From: Crotophaga sulcirostris
Taxonomy: Eukaryota; Chordata; Aves; Cuculiformes; Crotophagidae
Length of the DNA stretch: 64,000 bases
Reading direction: 5' to 3'
NCBI GenBank assembly: GCA_013397455.1
Contig: VYZB01000013.1
Location: 4,645,982-4,709,981 of the forward strand
The notes beneath the pieces are model-generated. The model was not told where the DNA came from. It saw only the letters and a list, made by a program, of their open reading frames with translations, and ran no database searches. This document shows, piece after piece, positions 13,019 to 24,782 of this stretch. The translations under genes were made by a program, and so were the position numbers. Position 1 is the first letter of the stretch, and every line of letters starts with the position of its first letter.

Positions 13019-16000
13019 AAGTGAGATGTCCCAGGGAAAGTTCCAAGTTTTTCCATTAAAAGTGCTGTTTGTGATAGACAAAAGGAAGCAGCCAAATATA
13101 GGCTCTACCTGCTTCTGCTCAGATAATCCTTATACAGCAATTTACTCTGGATTTGCAGTGCCTTCTGATTGCTCTTGACTAGAGCTGAGTTCCCACCTTG
13201 TGCTGAGTGATCGAGATAGTTAAAACTTGCTGCTAGGATAGGCCCATGTATTTGAAAGGCAAAACTTTAAGGTTCTGTGCTGTGCTTCCTGTCTTTCCAT
13301 AGTAAACTCAGGGGAAAAAAAAACCAAAGCAACAGCACAGAGATGAGAGGGAAATCAGTGAAACACATTGCTGTTTAATAAACTATTGTTCACCAGAATG
13401 AAATGGAACAACTAGCATCACAAGGATGATTTACATTGTGTGTCATCCATCCTGCAATCTAAAGTAATGCATTTTTGCTACTTAGATAAAATTAGTTCTG
13501 CCAAACCAAAATAGAATTTAGTTCTGCTGAAATGACATAGAACAGTGCTATAAGACTTTAAATTTTCATATGTAGTTAATAAGCAATTTTCAGCTGCAAG
13601 TAGCTGAAACTTCACTATATCCTAGTTGCACCTTCAAAAGGAAGTAGATGATGCTCTTGGACATTTTGGACTGTTGCTGCTTTCTAATACAGCTGTGGTT
13701 CCCTACAGTGTAGTTTGCTAAGAACACAGACCATTTGTGGTAGATCTTATGCTTGTCAAAATATGCCCACTTCATCCAAATGAACCCTTCTTTCTCTTCA
13801 GAGAAATGTTTGAGATATAATCACCAAACTAAGTGATGAGCATTTTAACACACTGAATCCTTAAAGAAAAAAAGAAAACCAAATGTGTTTTGGACTTTTG
13901 TCTCCTTTTTCTGCTAGAAATAGTCATTCACCATCAGTACTTGAAAAGCCACCTCTGCTTTCAAGGGATTATGGGTTCAAATCCAATTGCAAGTTTCTAA
14001 GCCATTTTCCTGTTAAAAGTGATCGTGGCCATGTAATCGCATTAGTTGTTGACTGGCTTCTATCTGGCAAGGCAGGATGTCATGATTGATGCAGAAACTT
14101 GGCACATGCTAGCTCAGACCAAAGAGCTTTTTTAAATGGATTATCCACAGAACAGCTCTTGATACAGGATCGCAGAGGAATCTGCAGCTGTGTTCACCCA
14201 TCTCTGTGCCTAATGCTTTTTCATGGCTATTCAGTGGAGAATTACTGAAAAGCATTTTGTAGAGCTATTCTCTATCTCTTGTGAATATGTTTTGGCTTTA
14301 GCCTTTCTTTGTAGATTTACAGTGGATCTGCTATAGCAGCAGATACTTCTTTTTCAGTTCTGACTATCATTGCATGGCTTAAGGCAGGCAGAGCTAAGAA
14401 CACTGTATATTTAAAATATGTAATCATATATGCAAAATATACTTATGTATTCACAAAATAGAGGAAAAGTTGAATTTGTGATGCTGTGCAGCTTACTGTC
14501 CTGCAAGTAGCTGTATGGTATAGGTTAACCCACATCAAAAATACAGAATAGATCCATTTGTGCTCATCCTGTTAAGATATGAGTGTGACTTAATTACGTA
14601 CCTGTTTCCATGTATTATTCCTTCCAGCTTAGCACCTGAACAAACTCTATTAGCAGATATTAGCATATTCTAATATACCTCATGCCAACCTGACTCTAGC
14701 ATTCCTTTGTAACATTAACACTTCCAGGGGGACTGAATCCTGAAGGCACCAGTCACATTCTCTGATTTTTACAGTGGTGGCTTACATTTGAGAACATTTC
14801 CAAGCTTCCTTCTCCTTTTGGGGTTCTGCATTAGTATAGGTTTACCTGTGGTCTTCATATAGGTTAACCTAAATTATAATACGTATCTTGATACTGGCAA
14901 CGCCAGATACATTCACTTCCCAGGCCACGCCTGTAGACCTGGAACTATAATGAGAGCACTCCACCAACTCGAAACTGCCTGCTTATGACTTATACTTCAG
15001 AAATTTGGTATTAGGAAGGTCCTTTTTATTCAAAGGAGCTCTAACAGGAATTGTGACGCAGCCTGTCAGAATGGATGATCCTCTTTTCTCCAAGACATGG
15101 CTTGGAGAAAGGCAAAATTACACAGGAGGAACACAGAAAAGAAAAAGAAAAAGCAGGCTAAGAGAACATATGGAGCAGAGTAGCAGGCATACAGACCGTA
15201 GCAGGCACACAGCAAGCCAATATGCTGGCAGAGTCTTGGCATGTCTGTGCTTCTAGAGAAGTATGTGAGAAGGGCATTTTTAGTTCCTTTAGTTCCTACT
15301 TATTGAAAGAGCCTTTATTATGCTAACTCTGTGATCATTGCCCTCTGAAAAATTGCCCAAAGGATGTGTTTGGAATTAACTAGTGAACTTTGTTCTGTGT
15401 TGCCAGCTTATTTTATTTGAACTTCATGCATGAGCATGTCCATTTTTCAATATAACACTCTCTATTTTCCTTCTCTTCTTGTGTAATTCTACAGCTGCTT
15501 GAGAGAAAAAGCAAAAAGAGCCATTTGGTCTCGACACTTATAAATTCCTTTTTCGGTTACAAGGAGAAAAAAAAACAGTGATAGGACACTCAGGCTTTGT
15601 TAAAGGCATCCGAGTATTTAACTAGATCTTGCACTAAAAATAGCATCAAAACTAGTGTGTGTTTATATGCATAATTTACATTACTCTGTGTGTGTATAAA
15701 AGAAAACATTTAAATCACTGATTTTAGAAGAATAGAAAGCTTATTTTCCATCCAACATTACACTGACTCTAAATATTTCTAAATTTATATCTTTGGCATA
15801 AAAATCAGAGAACAAAATTAAGTGAAAGGATGAGAAAAACTTGACTCATGCAGTAATGCGATTTTTCAAGGTTCAACATGTGGATGCTCTGGCAGATAGA
15901 ATTGGATTAAGCTTGTCTTTTAAAATGCTTTCCAAAATATTTTGAAAACATTTATGTTACAATATAATACAAATCCAAATAATTCAGAATTACATGATAA

Positions 16001-16949
16001 ACACGATTAACTTTGTAGTGGAAACTATTCAGAATGTTTTAGGCAAAACCTATTGCTGTTCTGCTGAATTAAGAAAGGGATAATAACACTGTAATGGATA
16101 TTTTTGTATTAGTGTGTCAGAAGGGTTCGCAATTAAACAGTCTATGATGAAATTGCATATGCCTGTTTTGACAACATGTCATTTTAAAAATAAATTCCCT
16201 TTTATCATTATCTTGAGACACCTACACGTTGATAATCTGTAGATTTACCCTCTGCCCCTCTAAAAAGGCCATACAAACCCCATATTTTTAACTATATATC
16301 CTGGATCAAGGCCATACTTTATCCCTCAAATTACCTTTTAGATAACTGTTCTTTTTTTTTTTCGTTTGAATTATTTCTGTTGTCTTAAAATACGTACACA
16401 AATAGACAGATGGTCAATTTGATCAGAGATAACCTCCATTTAAACTATGAATGTGAATCATAGGCAGATTATCCCAGACTTTTTTGCCTATTTGTATATA
16501 TGAACTATTGTTATAGATTACTGCTGGTAAAACTGCAGTGATTTCTTTGCCCCAGAGATACCTAGATTTCAAGGTGCCCTTGTGAGATTTGAGACCAATC
16601 TTGTAATGAATGTGATATCATCTAGTGCTAATAAAAAGAGCTGATTATGAGCTTTCACTCATGTGTCAATACCACTGGGAAAATATCAGTACAGCCTCAT
16701 GTGGCCAAATCCTTCCACTCTTAACTGGAGAAAGAAAGATTTTCCTTTATAGAATCTGCTAGTTTCTTCAGTTTGTATCATGGGTGGTTAGGCACTTTCT
16801 ATATACATGCACAAAGTAGAATAAAATGAATACCAATGACAAGTGTGATTAGGTTTCTTTGCCATGAGGGTGTTATACTTCAGTAACAGCTGAAGAGTAA
16901 ATAAATGACTGGGAATACAGACTGGCTAAGAATGAGAGGCTGGACCAGC

Positions 16950-17032
16950 TGCTCAAAGAGGCTCTGGAGTGTCCACCCATGCAGCTGTTCTAACCTAGGC
17001 TGGACAAAGCCTGAACAACGTCACCTGCCTTG
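16950..17032 (+). mobile_element. Probable short CR1 LINE fragment
   Basis: The blocks 'gctctggagtgtccaccc' and 'ctggacaaagcctgaacaac' follow the order and spacing of the CR1 3' UTR segment that normally reads 'gctgtggagtctccatcc' and later 'ctggacaaggccctgagcaac'. The tail is missing and the ends are unclear. It lies about 230 bases before the GC-rich island that contains a second CR1. Confidence 0.5.
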
Positions 17033-17259
17033 TAAATTCACTCTAATTTGGGACCTCCAGAGTTCCCTTTCATCCTACGTGCATTTATGCTTCTATATGT
17101 GTATGTGTGTGTATTTCTTAAATATTCATCTTGGTAAAACCAGAAATACAGTCATCAGGCTTTGCACCTTTCCTCTTCTCAATGATCTGGCTGTTTGTAA
17201 TGAATACAGTATTTGATAACAATTTTGATAATAATTTTTACAAACTATTTTTGATCAAG

Positions 17260-18180
17260 TTTTCTTTTTTTTTTCTTTTATTATTTTGTTTTGCTACTAC
17301 TATATTTGCCCCTCACTGCTATCCAACTAGTAGTCTGTGCTAACAAATAACCTGTGCAAGTTTTGCTGACCATTCTTTCCAACTTCTCCCATTCCTCCAT
17401 CCCTGCCAAGCCCCACCACCTTTGCTGCCTCCTGAAGAGGGCGACGCCTCTGATGTCATCCCCAAGCTCCTGAGGCATCTGGTGACCTCCCTGAGAGGCT
17501 GCATCACCAGACCCTGCTGCCCCATTTCCTCTGTGGGGTCCAGACTCCCTCACCAGCCACTGCAGCTGCCCCCACTGCTTGGCTTCCCTCTTGGCTTCCA
17601 TCATGACTTCCCTTAGTCAGGGAAAGTTTAGGCTTGATATTAGGGAAAAGTTCTTCACTGAAAGGGTAATTAACCATCGGAATGCACTGCCTGAGGAGGT
17701 GGTGGAGTCGCCGACCCTGGAGGTGTTTAAGAGGAGATTGGATGAGGCACTCAGTGTCGTGGTTTAGATGATGAGTTGATGTTAGTGTTGGGTTATAGGT
17801 TGGACTCGATGATCTCAGAGGTCCTTTCCAACCTTGTGATACTGTGATACTGTGACCACAGCCACCTCTCACACTGGTGTCCCTCACCCCAGCCTCCATC
17901 TTGCCCTTCTCCAGGACCTCCCTCACCTGCCAGTCCCGTCGCTTGCTGGGAGCCATTGTGGCAGTGAGATTTCACTGGGACGTGCCAAGTCCATGGATGA
18001 ACGATTAGTTCCCCGTGCACATCTGGCACCTTGAGGGGCCTGGGGACAGCTGTCACACTGGGAACAGCCGGCTGCAGTAGCAGCATGCAGCACTGGGCTT
18101 GTAATTCAGCTGTGGCAGGGATAAACCCCTTTTCTTTGTGTCTGCTTTGACAAAGTAATTGGCCAAGGAAGCAAACTGAT
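17260..18180 (-). pseudogene. GC-rich island with A-rich end, possible retroposed copy of unknown origin, split by a CR1
   Basis: Both flanks are AT-rich, but 17380-17620 and 17856-18130 are GC-rich and match each other in style. Read on the minus strand the island starts near 18180 and has a start codon at 17956 followed by 'MAPSKRRDWQVREVLEKGKM'. It is interrupted at 17855-17619 by a CR1 of opposite orientation. After that it resumes with a glutamine-, glycine- and arginine-rich frame (17604-17281). It ends in an AATAAA (17282-17277) and an A-run at 17276-17261. An A-rich end suggests insertion by reverse transcription. I do not recognise the peptide. No target duplication is evident. Alternatives are an unfamiliar repeat, a fragment of a larger element, or a local GC-rich patch. 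The two halves being one unit is an inference. Confidence 0.25.
17619..17855 (+). mobile_element. CR1 LINE 3' fragment, GATACTGT-tail type, nested in a GC-rich island
   Basis: About 237 bases match the CR1 3' end: the coding end '[10 protein letters not shown]' (17626-17655), '[24 protein letters not shown]' in pieces through 17752, then the UTR 'ggttggactcgatgatctcagaggtcc' block in pieces, ending in repeated GATACTGT at 17839-17853. The tail octamer and the text are close to the minus-strand copy at 58385-58607, so both belong to one subfamily. The frame at 17579-17767 is open across the CR1 part, which suggests modest age. It lies inside the GC-rich island and splits it. Confidence 0.93.
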
Positions 18181-19952
18181 ACCATTAATTCATTGCCATG
18201 ATTTTCTTAAATAAGTAGTGCTAGACTTTCTGGTAGGAGGGTGATGAACACTAGAAATGACGTAATGTTATAGTTTTTTATTAGTTATAAATAATGCTCA
18301 ATCGAGAAGTATTTACTTCAGTAAGGAAAAATGATACATTTCTACAAGTTAGCACTTGTAGTAACCTAGATGTACATAAACTGACTGCGAATAAGCTAAC
18401 TTTCTATGAAAGTTTCTAGCTACTGATTAAAAATTCTGCTTAAATTTGTTACATTGAAGGCATTGAAAAACAGTATTACAGCTTATAAAAATGACCTCTT
18501 TAATGAAATAAAAATTGAAATTTAAGACTGGAAAAATCAATTGTGTATAACAGGCAAAAGAAAGTAGCTGTTTGGCTTACTGTCCTTCATCACCAAACCT
18601 CCATGGGCAGGCAGTGACCAATGATGCATAAATGATATTGCATTGTTTTAGATGTTGTATAAAAAAAGATGGCCTCAGTCTAACATTTAGGGATGAACAT
18701 CCATGTTGCATGAAATTTAAGCTAAAATTGTATATGTTGTTGCATTCATTAGAGGACAGTTACATTCCAATTGAATATTTCAGCTGCAGTGACAGACTGA
18801 TTCTGATTATTTGGTACCATCATTCCAGTGTTCTTTCTTTATCTTTCTCTGACAGTATTGAAGATGAATATTTCATACTGTTACTTATGAGATACAGCAA
18901 AATCTGATATCATATAATTTTCAGTTCTGCAATCCTTATGACTGAATTGTGATATTCTGACCTCTAAAGATGAAAAAAAAGAAAAAATTAAGATTATATT
19001 TGAAGCTGTTCAGGAGGGAATCATCTACTCACAAGTAATGAAAATTAATGTGACAGTCTAACTACCTGACCATAACCTGTGGTAGCCTTCTAGTAACAGC
19101 TAACAATATCAGCTTGATGAGTTTGAATTGCACGAATACAAAGAGAATTTACAAACTGGACCCTCACCAAGAGACCAAGAAGCAATAATCTGTGGTGACT
19201 GTGTTAAATGAGGTTGTCATTTGGCAAAACAGAGGTATGTTTTTCCTTCTTAGCCTGAAGAAATTTTTCAGAGGAAAAGACATAGTGAAAGTGCAGCAGC
19301 TTTCCTGATGCTGTGAACTGGTGCATACAAATTTTAATAATTTTGTAGAAACTGAATATTATGTTGAACATTCTTACTTATGAATCTACTTCTACTCAAC
19401 TACCATATCTTGTTTCCACTATGTCAGAAGTCTTCATTCAGTGAAATTGTTAGGAAGTAACAGCAAATATCCATTTGACATATACAAGTATACAATATGA
19501 TGCGTAGTACATGCCAGATCCTGCTTTATTTTGTGGTCTTCTGAGCTTTGAAATAGGCTTTACTCTTCATTTCATTGACAACTCCTCACAGCTGTTATAA
19601 CATTTTCATCGCAATGCATATTCTTATTGACCATAATCTGTGCCTTATACATGTGACAGATTTTTTTAAAAATCCTCCATCAGTTGGATTTTACCTACTT
19701 TGCACAAATGATCACCTCTAATATATACAGTATAAAATATACAGTAGGTATAAACATGCCTAACATTTTAATAAAAAATGATCTTTGCATGATGAGCCTA
19801 TTGTTTCTTTTAAACACTTGACAAATTTTGCTTTCTTTTCTGCTGGCTCAGTGTCCCTTATGTTCCTTTCCCACAGAATTTAGTATGGAATTGCATTCTT
19901 TTGTACAGAATTCTTAAACCATCCCACAAAATTTTCTGTCTGAGACAGTTAT

Positions 19953-19978
19953 TTACTAAATCTTAACTGATTTAGTAA
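19953..19978. repeat. Perfect 10-bp inverted repeat, 6-base loop
   Basis: TTACTAAATC at 19953-19962 is the exact reverse complement of GATTTAGTAA at 19969-19978. It lies about 90 bases before the larger nested inverted repeat. AT-rich stems of this size can occur by chance. Confidence 0.85.
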
Positions 19979-20065
19979 TCACTACAAAATATATTTGATA
20001 TTAATAGAAATATATATACTTTATTTTGAATACATTTTACTGGGTTTTGCTGTAAGGCACAGTAC

Positions 20066-20160
20066 ACAAGGGAATAAATAAACAAATAGATTTGTTTATT
20101 TATAAACAGTAAAGTCTAAACCAAACACCTTAATGAAACATTGATTAATTATTCCCTTGT
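20066..20160. repeat. Nested inverted repeat: 13-bp inner hairpin inside an 11-bp outer pair
   Basis: The inner stem is ATAAATAAACAAA (20074-20086), a 4-base loop, and its exact reverse complement (20091-20103). The outer pair is ACAAGGGAATA (20066-20076) and TATTCCCTTGT (20150-20160), also exact. The outer left arm overlaps the inner left arm by three bases. Each inner arm contains a forkhead-type TAAACA/TGTTTA core, so the structure is also a divergent pair of such sites. It could be a small terminal-inverted-repeat element, but no target duplication is evident. Confidence 0.85.
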
Positions 20161-20221
20161 ACATATTCTGAGAAGCTCCCATAGGAATAAATGCAGCTGT
20201 AAGGCATTTCTGAACAGAGAC

Positions 20222-20260
20222 ATGCAAATGATTATTTGGGTTTTCTGTTTGTTTATTTGC
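20222..20260 (+). promoter_or_regulatory. POU octamer plus forkhead-like site (weak)
   Basis: A perfect octamer ATGCAAAT (20222-20229) is followed 20 bases later by TGTTTATTT (20250-20258). Together with the paired forkhead-like cores at 20074-20103 this gives three forkhead-type sites and one POU site within about 190 bases. Binding is known only for the motif classes; use here is inference. Confidence 0.2.
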
Positions 20261-23200
20261 TCACTTTGGAGTCAAAAGCTCATTTCAGCCTCTCTGCTAC
20301 TCCAGTGAAACCTTCTGTGTTTCTTTGTTTCTAATGGAAGCAAAATGTTGGCCTTTATATTTGAAAATACTTTCCAGCTAACCTACTCCTAAAAATTACC
20401 ACTTCTAAATCTTTTTAGCTGTTTGTGTGATAATATGTAAATTCATTTTGTTAAGAGATGCTTTAAAATAGTTGATATGGTTTGTTTATGACTGGAGCTG
20501 TATTTCAGGAACAATAAAATCCCATAAACAAGCCTCTAAGAGGAAACAACTGTCACAATTTGGCTTACTGGATATTAATTCAAGTACTTTGCACTGGCAT
20601 GCTATAGTAAATTGGGCACATAACACAATGAAGATTTTAGAAGCAAAAATATAGATCAATACTGCTATCTGACACAAATATGTGCAGCAGTGATTATTTT
20701 TGTTTGCTTATCCATGAAGCTCCACAGATTTAAAGTATGCAAATACTTTGCACTTCTGTAGTAACCATGCAGTTTATACATCCTCAACGGGCTGGTATCT
20801 AGGGAAAATGAATCTACAGTATTACAATACTAGTGAAGGTATATTTCATTTTCCTTAAATATAAAAGACATAAATTCTGGTTAGCTGCATATATTATGTA
20901 ATTGTATATTTAGCTGATAAAACAAGTATTAATACCATGTATTTAAACAGGGAGAGATGGAATGTGTTCTACTAGAATAAGCATCTACCTACAATGGTTC
21001 CTTACATGAGGAAATACTTATAGAAAGATGTAAACATTTTTTTATTTTGATTGCCCTTTTCCCCTTATTCAAATAATTTACACATTTGTTAGTGGAAGAG
21101 TTTAAAAAATTAATGGAACAGTCTGATAAACTGTAAAATAGCAGAAACTCTTATTTTTGAAACATATTTGTCCATCCGCAATCCTTGAGGAGATTAAGAA
21201 ATGAGATTTTTACACATTGGAGTGCCATATATAGACTTTTGTGGGTTATTTTTCACTATGTTACTCTGGGTTCACGAAAGTAAAATTCTTTTTTACTTTG
21301 TTCAAGTTAACTGGTTTAAAACTACATTCAAACAGAGGAATACAAGTACACCTTTTTGTATTGCTGAAACATGGGAGAACCATATCCTTGTTTTGCTAAT
21401 AACAGTGATTAGATGTCCTTCTGTCCAGCAGCAAGTTCATAGGAATACATCCATAATCCATGGATTTTTACATGCTCATTTTCCCTTCTCTGTTCATGAC
21501 TCTGCAGAACTAAAGTATGAAGCCCATCCATACAACATTTCATAGGGAAACTGTAAAATACTTGCATGAAAGTTAGTAAAGGTAAAAATGTACTTCTTTT
21601 TAAAGGAAGCCTGGATAGAATAGTATGTTTTGAGACTAACTAGAACTATATTGACACTGAAGGAAAATTAAACACTGTAAAAATGTTTGTAGTCGATAGC
21701 TTCTGTAAAACATACTCTACCAAAAAGCTCATTAAAAAACATAATTATCAATATTTTGATACATAAAAACAAGTGCTGGGCATATTTTTTTCCACATTTT
21801 TTTCACATATATTATAGAAAACTGGAGAGAAATTTTAAGTTATGAATTTGCTTAGTAGAAACATGTGTTACTGTACTGCAGAACTGTTCACTGGATATTT
21901 GATAGGAAACGTCTGTTGTTTGCATGTATGAATATCTGTGTGAATACCTGTGTGGTCAGTTGAGGTTGCCATGAATAGTAGAATTATTTGCACTGATATT
22001 TGAGGAGCCTTTTTTATACCTGAAAGTATAAGAATTCAAGCAAAAAGTGGCTATGAGTTTTTCCATTTATAATGAATAAACCAAACTGCGTGGCTAAAAA
22101 AAGTAATACAGATTGAACAGTGACTACTTCCACTGAAGTTTTGATAGTCATCTCCAAAATAAGCAAGATATAATCCATACCCCCTCTACCTCCACCAAAT
22201 GGAGTGATAGAAGGTGATAAAACATTTGAGGAAAACTGTATTTTGGCAATGCTGCATGTATTGCACAAGAAGCAGAGTTCTTGGGAAAAACAGTTTGTTA
22301 AGAGTTAGCATCCCAGTTGAGTTACAAAAATATTTTATATCGGTGCCATGTGTGAATTTTCAGAGTACAAATCTTGGCTTATCACTGAAGCACTTTGTTT
22401 AAACAGCCAAAGTCTACTAAAAATGCTAAGTTCTCTGGGTATACAAATATACAAGTCTTATAAATACACATGACTGGTTTTCCCATCGTGTCATATTTTT
22501 GTAGTGTTCAGAAAAGAATATATCATTTTTCTTTATCCAGACTAATATTGTTTTCTGTCCTCTGATTAATGATTACTGAGATTCCCAGGGCTGTGTACAA
22601 AAATGACAGGACATAATTGCACTGATACTGCAAAATAAGCACATACATTTCACTATTAATGTGTGTATAAGATATACTTTATGAACTATGTCTTCTATTT
22701 CTTTATTTGACATATAAGTATTTTTTATCTGCATAGAGACATTCCAGAATGCATTTTGTGAAGAAAGATTAAAGAATAGACATAGATTGACTAGTAGATA
22801 TAGCCAATTATATATGATTAGTGTACTCAAAAAGTAATATAATTTTTCTTATGGATAATAATAAAGTGATCTAAAAGAAATATTTGTGAAGTAACTACCC
22901 TTATCTCTTGGTTATATAATAAGCCAGCTATAACACAGAGGTGAAGTATGTTTCCTCTTAGTCAATCCTATGTTTTGGTAGCTGGACAGTTTCCTAGAAG
23001 ATGGCACAGAGTAAAGACAATCTCACACCTCATCTGAATATGTTAACCACTAGTGTATTAGAAAAGCTGAATGGTGACATGCATGGATAAAAAGAAATCT
23101 TCCTTCTGTTAAAAAGCATGACCCTTGTTAGTTTGGGGGGAAAGGCAAAGAGATGACTTTGCTTTCAATTCCCCACAGGGAACCGGCTTAATGTGCCTGA

Positions 23201-23619
23201 TTCAGATAGTTTCCTTGGTAGTGTGCCTAAATGCTGAAGTGCCCCCTCAGAGATGTTTAATTTTTTCTATGTATTGCGTCCTACACTATGCTTGAAGTAC
23301 TAACTATATGGATGAGTAAAACTATATTCAGGCTACTTTGTCCCTTCTCTGGAGAATATAGACAGATATAGGAATAGGCCTATGTCCAAACTGGTAGTCA
23401 GCTTTTCTGCTGACTAACTCAGAAACTGAGTAGAGGGGTTCTCAGGATGATTTGTAATGTTTAAAAATCAAAAAAGTCCTACATGGACTTACCTAACTAA
23501 GGAGAAATGTCCCTGTTTTGGGTATTACAATGGTTGTCTACTGCCTGGTGCAGCCGTTCAAACGTTGACCCAACACTGAAACTAATGAGCTGATCTTTGA
23601 GATATATGAATTTAAACTT

Positions 23620-23971
23620 TTGCAGGATCTTGTCAACGTGTAAAAATACCTGAAGAGAGGTTATAAAGAAGACAAAACCATGCTCTTTTCAGTGATGCCT
23701 AATAACAGAGCAAGAGGCAATGGGCACAATGTGAAACACAGGAAACATAGTCCCTCTGAATATCAGGAAACACTTTCTTTACTGTGAGGGTGACTAAGCA
23801 TAGGCACAGGCTGCCCAGAGAGATTGTGGAGTCTCAGTTTTTGGAGACATTTTAAAATTTTCTGGACATAGTCCTGGGCAATTGACTCTAGGTGGTTCTG
23901 CTTGAGCAGAGGGCTTGCACGAGATGACCTCAAGACATCCCTTCCAACCTCAACTATTCTGTGATTCTGCA
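23620..23971 (+). mobile_element. CR1 LINE 3' fragment
   Basis: About 350 bases follow the CR1 3' end in order: a tail of the coding region ('tacctgaagagaggttataaagaag' in parts, 23646-23670), the 'gcaatgggcacaa' block (23719-23731), 'ggctgcccagagagattgtgg' in parts (23808-23829), 'gagatgacctcaaga' (23921-23935), and 'cttccaacctcaactattctgtgattctg' in parts up to 23968. One and a half octamer tail copies remain. Substitutions are frequent and no useful frame is open, so it is older than the copies at 17619 and 58385. Confidence 0.9.
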
Positions 23972-24724
23972 ACCATATAATGTGTGTTTTCTCCACAAGA
24001 TTTAAGAGTTATGGCTTATTTCACTGGGTCATTGTTACAGAGATTGATATCTAGATCTTAATACTATGGTGTATGGAGAAGTACTTACCCAAAAATATGC
24101 ATGTGGCACTATTTTTATCTTATAATTTGAATAAAGATATAATCTCAGCACTTGGCTGTGTTTCTTGGGCAGGAATGTATCTGCTAAGTAGTGCAATCAC
24201 TGGAACAGAATATGCTGTGCAAGTTGAAACAGGAATTAGGGCAGGAAATAGGATGGGGTTTTTCCCTTCTGAAGGTGTGGCAAAGAAATGGTTTTCCAAC
24301 CAGGAAATTCCAAATTCATGAGATTTTCCAGTCTTCATTTATTTTCACTCAATATTTTTTTAAAAAAATTACATTAAATTCGTGGACATATTTTTTGTAT
24401 GACCAATTTGAGCTTTTTATTAACTGTACTTCATTGGCAGAAACCCTTTAACACTAATCCACTGGAGCATCATTAGAAGAGGCACACTGTGAAGCTAGTA
24501 TGTAGTTATTTTTAAGTTGCAAACATGCAACATCATCTCTACATTGCAAATGTCTGTCATTTTTTTCATATAATATATGGCAGTTGTGTTTCATATTTTC
24601 ATTCCTTAACATGCTTTTAATTTTTTTAAAGTATTTTTCATTGCTGAAAGTTCTCTCAATTCCTTTCTGCAATTTCCTTGAAATGTCTTTGCTTTTTAAT
24701 TGCTTGCATGTATTCTTAGTTCTA

Positions 24725-24782
24725 ATTCTGTTTTGCCATTAAAGTCAATGGATGATGACTCTTTCCTTCAGTAAGGATCAGT
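24725..24782 (+). repeat. Trace of a possible ancient amniote interspersed repeat
   Basis: The block 'gccattaaagtcaatgg' followed by 'cttcagtaaggatcag' resembles the 'ttgacttcaatgggag ... aggatcaggc' text that recurs in introns of reptiles and birds and is attributed to old interspersed repeats. The match is short and the family is not named with confidence. Confidence 0.3.

Larger units (their letters stand above)
6804..16949. other. Long AT-rich non-coding stretch
   Basis: About 10 kb with no recognised gene or dated repeat. The segments worth separate entries are a G-quadruplex motif (7701), an exon-like segment (8713) with a small tandem repeat, and a TAAT-rich cluster (12962). A purine-rich segment follows the G-quadruplex motif (about 7719-7900). 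The other open frames are short and look like chance. Confidence 0.55.
18181..23619. other. AT-rich non-coding stretch
   Basis: No gene or dated repeat recognised. It holds two clean inverted repeats and a forkhead/POU-type motif group (19953-20260), listed separately. All other open frames are short and unrecognised, including 114 codons at 21201-21545. Confidence 0.55.

Noticed and set aside
17504..17956. 150-codon minus-strand ORF as one gene
   Set aside because: The middle part is the antisense of a plus-strand CR1, so the frame is a fusion of unrelated sequence.
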